A stretch of DNA of 33,402 bases from Ruminococcaceae bacterium UBA6434 (lineage in GTDB: Bacteria; Bacillota; Clostridia; Oscillospirales; Acutalibacteraceae), in assembly GCA_002437245.1 (NCBI GenBank), contig DJOQ01000026.1, positions 1 to 33,402 of the forward strand, in the 5' to 3' direction. The first letter of the stretch is position 1; each line of letters begins with the position of its first letter. A model generated the notes under the pieces. The model saw only the letters and a list, made by a program, of their open reading frames with translations, was not told where the DNA came from and ran no database searches. Positions 31,755-33,402 of this stretch are shown here, in pieces. The position numbers and the translations under genes are program-made.

Positions 31755-32330
31755 TTATACATTCAATCTGCTGATAATTTTGCAGGGATTACCTGCCGCA
31801 ACACAATTTTCGGGAACGGACTTAACCACTACGCTCCCTGCCCCGATTACCGTATTTTTTCCGATGGTAACGCCGGGAAGAATGATGGTGCCGCCGCCTA
31901 TCCAGACATTATCCTCAATTGTTACAGGCTTTGCAAATGTTCTGAAAAAGGTTTGAGCCTTGCCCTCCCAATCATCAATGAGACGTTCCTGCGGCAACGT
32001 GGGGTGTGAGGCGGTGTATATCTGAACATTGGGTGCAATCATAACATTATTGCCTATATAAATTTCACGATTATCGACAAATGTGCAATTCAGTCCTATC
32101 ACCACATTATCGCCTATAAAAATGCTCTTGCCGTGGTCGCAATAAAACGGAACGCCAACACCGACATTTTTGCCGATTTTACCGAGAAGTTTTTTCAGAA
32201 TGGCAGATTTCTTTTTTTCGTCTCGATAGTCGCAAAGATAGTATTCTCGCGTGAGCTCCCTGCAGGAAATACTCAATTCTCTGTTTGCCGGATCTGCGGT
32301 TTCCAAGAAGTCTTCTCTGCTGTATTCCAT
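31755..32330 (-). CDS. hexapeptide-repeat sugar O-acetyltransferase (maltose/galactoside type)
   Basis: The 191-residue protein belongs to the left-handed beta-helix O-acetyltransferases (Maa/LacA/NodL group). An N-terminal helical segment contains NRELSISCRELTREY. Hexapeptide repeats IFIGDNVVIGLNCTF, IYIGNNVMIAPNVQI, VTIEDNVWIGGGTII and VTIGKNTVIGAGSVV build the helix. TASHP carries the likely catalytic His. The end, VPENCVAAGNPCKII, is a family signature. It acetylates a sugar or sugar-like acceptor with acetyl-CoA and forms trimers. GGGAG precedes ATG by 7 bases, and the promoter is at 32371-32399. Which sugar is not known. Confidence 0.92.
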   Translation of the reverse strand: MEYSREDFLETADPANRELSISCRELTREYYLCDYRDEKKKSAILKKLLGKIGKNVGVGVPFYCDHGKSIFIGDNVVIGLNCTFVDNREIYIGNNVMIAPNVQIYTASHPTLPQERLIDDWEGKAQTFFRTFAKPVTIEDNVWIGGGTIILPGVTIGKNTVIGAGSVVVKSVPENCVAAGNPCKIISRLNV

Positions 32331-32370
32331 AAGTACTCTCCCTATAAAAAAGTTTTGTATTTATGACTTA

Positions 32371-32399
32371 ATTATATCACCGGTACAATTACATAGCAA
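32371..32399 (-). promoter_or_regulatory. promoter of the O-acetyltransferase gene
   Basis: On the minus strand, -35 TTGCTA (32394-32399), a 17-bp spacer and -10 TATAAT (32371-32376). Confidence 0.65.
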
Positions 32400-32511
32400 T
32401 GGATTATACAAAAACGGACTTCTGCAAATTTTTCGGCACTAACACGCAAAAATAATTCGTATCAATTGAACTTAATAGAATCAAAAGTGTTAGAAATGCG
32501 TTAGAAAAAGA

Positions 32512-32548
32512 GCAAAAAAATAAAGCCATATACTACGAAATGGCTTTA
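32512..32548 (-). terminator. original terminator of the disrupted tRNA-Trp gene
   Basis: On the minus strand, AAAGCCAT (32540-32547) pairs with ATGGCTTT (32522-32529) around 10 bases, followed by A and a run of seven T. It comes 7 bases after the CCA end of the tRNA fragment. Confidence 0.75.
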
Positions 32549-32554
32549 TAACAA

Positions 32555-32599
32555 TGGCAGGGGCAGAAGGACTTGAACCCTCGGCACGCGGTTTTGGAG
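32555..32599 (-). pseudogene. 3' half of tRNA-Trp (attachment-site remnant)
   Basis: These 45 bases, read on the minus strand, match the 3' part of a bacterial tRNA-Trp: anticodon loop CTCCAAA (anticodon CCA), 3' anticodon-stem strand ACCGC, T arm with TTCAAGT, acceptor strand TGCCCCT, discriminator G and encoded CCA. Directly 5' of the loop the sequence becomes unrelated (TTTTCG instead of a GCGGT-type stem strand), so no D arm or 5' half exists and it cannot fold as a tRNA. The cut at the anticodon loop is a classic attachment-site boundary for tyrosine recombinases. Because the native terminator lies beside it, this is the displaced end, and the restored tRNA would lie beyond the right edge of the window. 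Confidence 0.82.
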
Positions 32600-32657
32600 C
32601 GAAAAGCACGCTTTCAGTTAAGCCGCGTGTCAAAATACAGTCCCCTTAAATTTCGCA

Positions 32658-32697
32658 TAAAAACAGCACTTTCAGGATTAGAAAGTGCTGTTCGTTT
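32658..32697. terminator. strong bidirectional terminator hairpin
   Basis: A perfect 12-bp stem, AACAGCACTTTC (32662-32673) with GAAAGTGCTGTT (32681-32692), has a 7-base loop. T runs follow on both strands (TTTTTAT on minus, CGTTTTTG on plus). It may isolate the element from the chromosome. Confidence 0.8.
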
Positions 32698-32941
32698 TTG
32701 TCTTTATAGTTTTTGTTGAAAATTGATGCTTTTTTGATGCTCTTGAAAAACGAACTGTATTTAGAACGCAAATATAATGCACCCCACTGCAAGAAATAGT
32801 GACAAATAATAGTAAAACCCTTTTGATATGGATTTACTATTTATATGTTTATTATAGCATTTGATTAGAACTCGTGTTTATGTTTATTCATTGATAGATA
32901 ATAAATTGAAAAGTCCGAGGCTCAATTAAAATCCACTTATT

Positions 32942-32980
32942 CCAAAGTGACATGAGAATTGTCACTTTGGATGTCACTTT
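32942..32980. repeat. dyad cluster GTCACTTT
   Basis: CCAAAGTGAC (32942-32951) pairs perfectly with GTCACTTTGG (32961-32970). Its inner part, AAAGTGACAT, pairs equally well with ATGTCACTTT (32971-32980). The left arm therefore has two competing partners. Confidence 0.7.
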
Positions 32981-33162
32981 TAATTTATAAACAATTGTAG
33001 TATATCGCCCTTCATCAGCGTGAGGAAATAGCAAAATGCAATTTCTTATTTTTTAATTTAAAATCGCTTAAGTTAAGCGTAAGTTTTATAAATAATATGA
33101 TTGGTCAATCTAAACAAAAAGCTCAAATCTAAGTATTCAAAATAATTTGTAAATTTTCTTTC

Positions 33163-33311
33163 AAAACACATCAACAAAACTTGAATTTTTCTCCGTATTA
33201 TAGAGGGGTATTTTTTCTATAATGAAATTAAATGTAAACAAGGTATAAAGAATTTTGCAAAACACCCGAACAAAATTGAAATTTTTCTCCGTATAGTAGA
33301 GGGACTTTTTT
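33163..33311 (+). repeat. two imperfect 53-54-base direct repeats
   Basis: Copies at 33163-33216 and 33259-33311, offset by 96 bases. Shared landmarks in order are AAAACAC, AACAAAA, TTGAA, a perfect AATTTTTCTCCGTAT, TAGAGGG and a final TTTTTT. Confidence 0.8.
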
Positions 33312-33402
33312 ATGGGTGAGTTTTTGTTTTCAAATTTACTTATGCTTTTTTCTTTTTTGAAAAAGTATCTCTCGAGTAATACGAAAGACTAACTATTAAA
33401 AG

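Larger units (their letters stand above)
32600..33402. other. terminal region of a presumed integrated element, no clear gene
   Basis: About 800 AT-rich bases with no supported gene. It holds two copies of TTGATGC 11 bases apart (32723-32729, 32734-32740), a strong hairpin (32662-32692), an alternative-pairing dyad cluster (32942-32980), and two copies of a 53-54-base direct repeat (33163-33216, 33259-33311). One minus-strand frame from a TTG at 32789 to a stop near 32649 is open for about 46 codons and is rich in Lys and Ser, but has no SD sequence. Confidence 0.5.

Noticed and set aside
32555..32645. A complete tRNA, or a tRNA with an intron, using AGGGG at 32641-32645 as the 5' acceptor
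   Set aside because: Only five acceptor pairs form, no D arm exists, and the 5' anticodon stem strand is missing. The ~31 bases between CACGCGG and CCGCGTG are too few for a group I intron.

Overview
The window looks like chromosomal DNA from a spore-forming, anaerobic Clostridia member of the Ruminococcaceae/Oscillospiraceae type. The reasons are an alpha/beta small acid-soluble spore protein (19475-19654), a dockerin-bearing surface protein (29642-30991), a UPF0291/YnzC protein, strong SD sequences (GGAGG, AAGGAG), and many consensus sigma-A promoters with TTGACA-like and TATAAT-like boxes about 17 bp apart. The species cannot be named from sequence alone.

Layout. 1-490: non-coding, ending in the hemW terminator. 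495-5866: minus-strand housekeeping, lepA-hemW (overlapping), an AGCS Na+/alanine-type symporter and a short-chain dehydrogenase. 5900-6860: a scar of decayed mobile DNA, with an internally deleted IS transposase running into the C-terminal third of a large serine recombinase, next to an intact tRNA-Pro(CGG). 7126-12719: minus-strand GH25 lysozyme and Cof-type HAD phosphatase (likely one operon), a DUF1003 membrane protein, pyruvate kinase and a YebC-family regulator. 12841-18224: a carbohydrate cluster with a GH36 alpha-galactosidase, a divergent six-hairpin glycosidase-like protein and a convergent beta-helix protein resembling GH110 alpha-1,3-galactosidases. None of the three has a signal peptide. 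18286-18945: an unrecognised acidic protein. 19475-19654: the SASP. 19800-22584: two tandem secreted proteins built of the same 22-residue aromatic repeat, the second also with a cohesin-like N-terminal domain. 22747-27029: a divergent type IIA topoisomerase pair (B then A). 27198-29564: UPF0291, then a divergent YjjG-like HAD hydrolase and CCA-adding enzyme operon. 29642-32330: a BspA-type leucine-rich-repeat protein with dockerin, a GNAT acetyltransferase and a hexapeptide sugar O-acetyltransferase.

32555-33402: a displaced 3' half of a tRNA-Trp gene, cut at the anticodon loop and still followed by its own terminator. This is the expected footprint of an element integrated into tRNA-Trp. 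The last ~800 bases carry no clear gene but hold direct and inverted repeats, and are best read as the end of an integrated element that continues beyond the window.

How the genes work together. The alpha-galactosidase, GH110-like and six-hairpin genes probably act in the cytoplasm on imported alpha-galactosylated oligosaccharides, and the divergent promoter region contains a 21-bp-spaced direct repeat suited to an AraC-type activator. The 22-residue-repeat proteins, the LRR-dockerin protein and the lysozyme form a surface layer of functions. The remainder is core information processing and metabolism.
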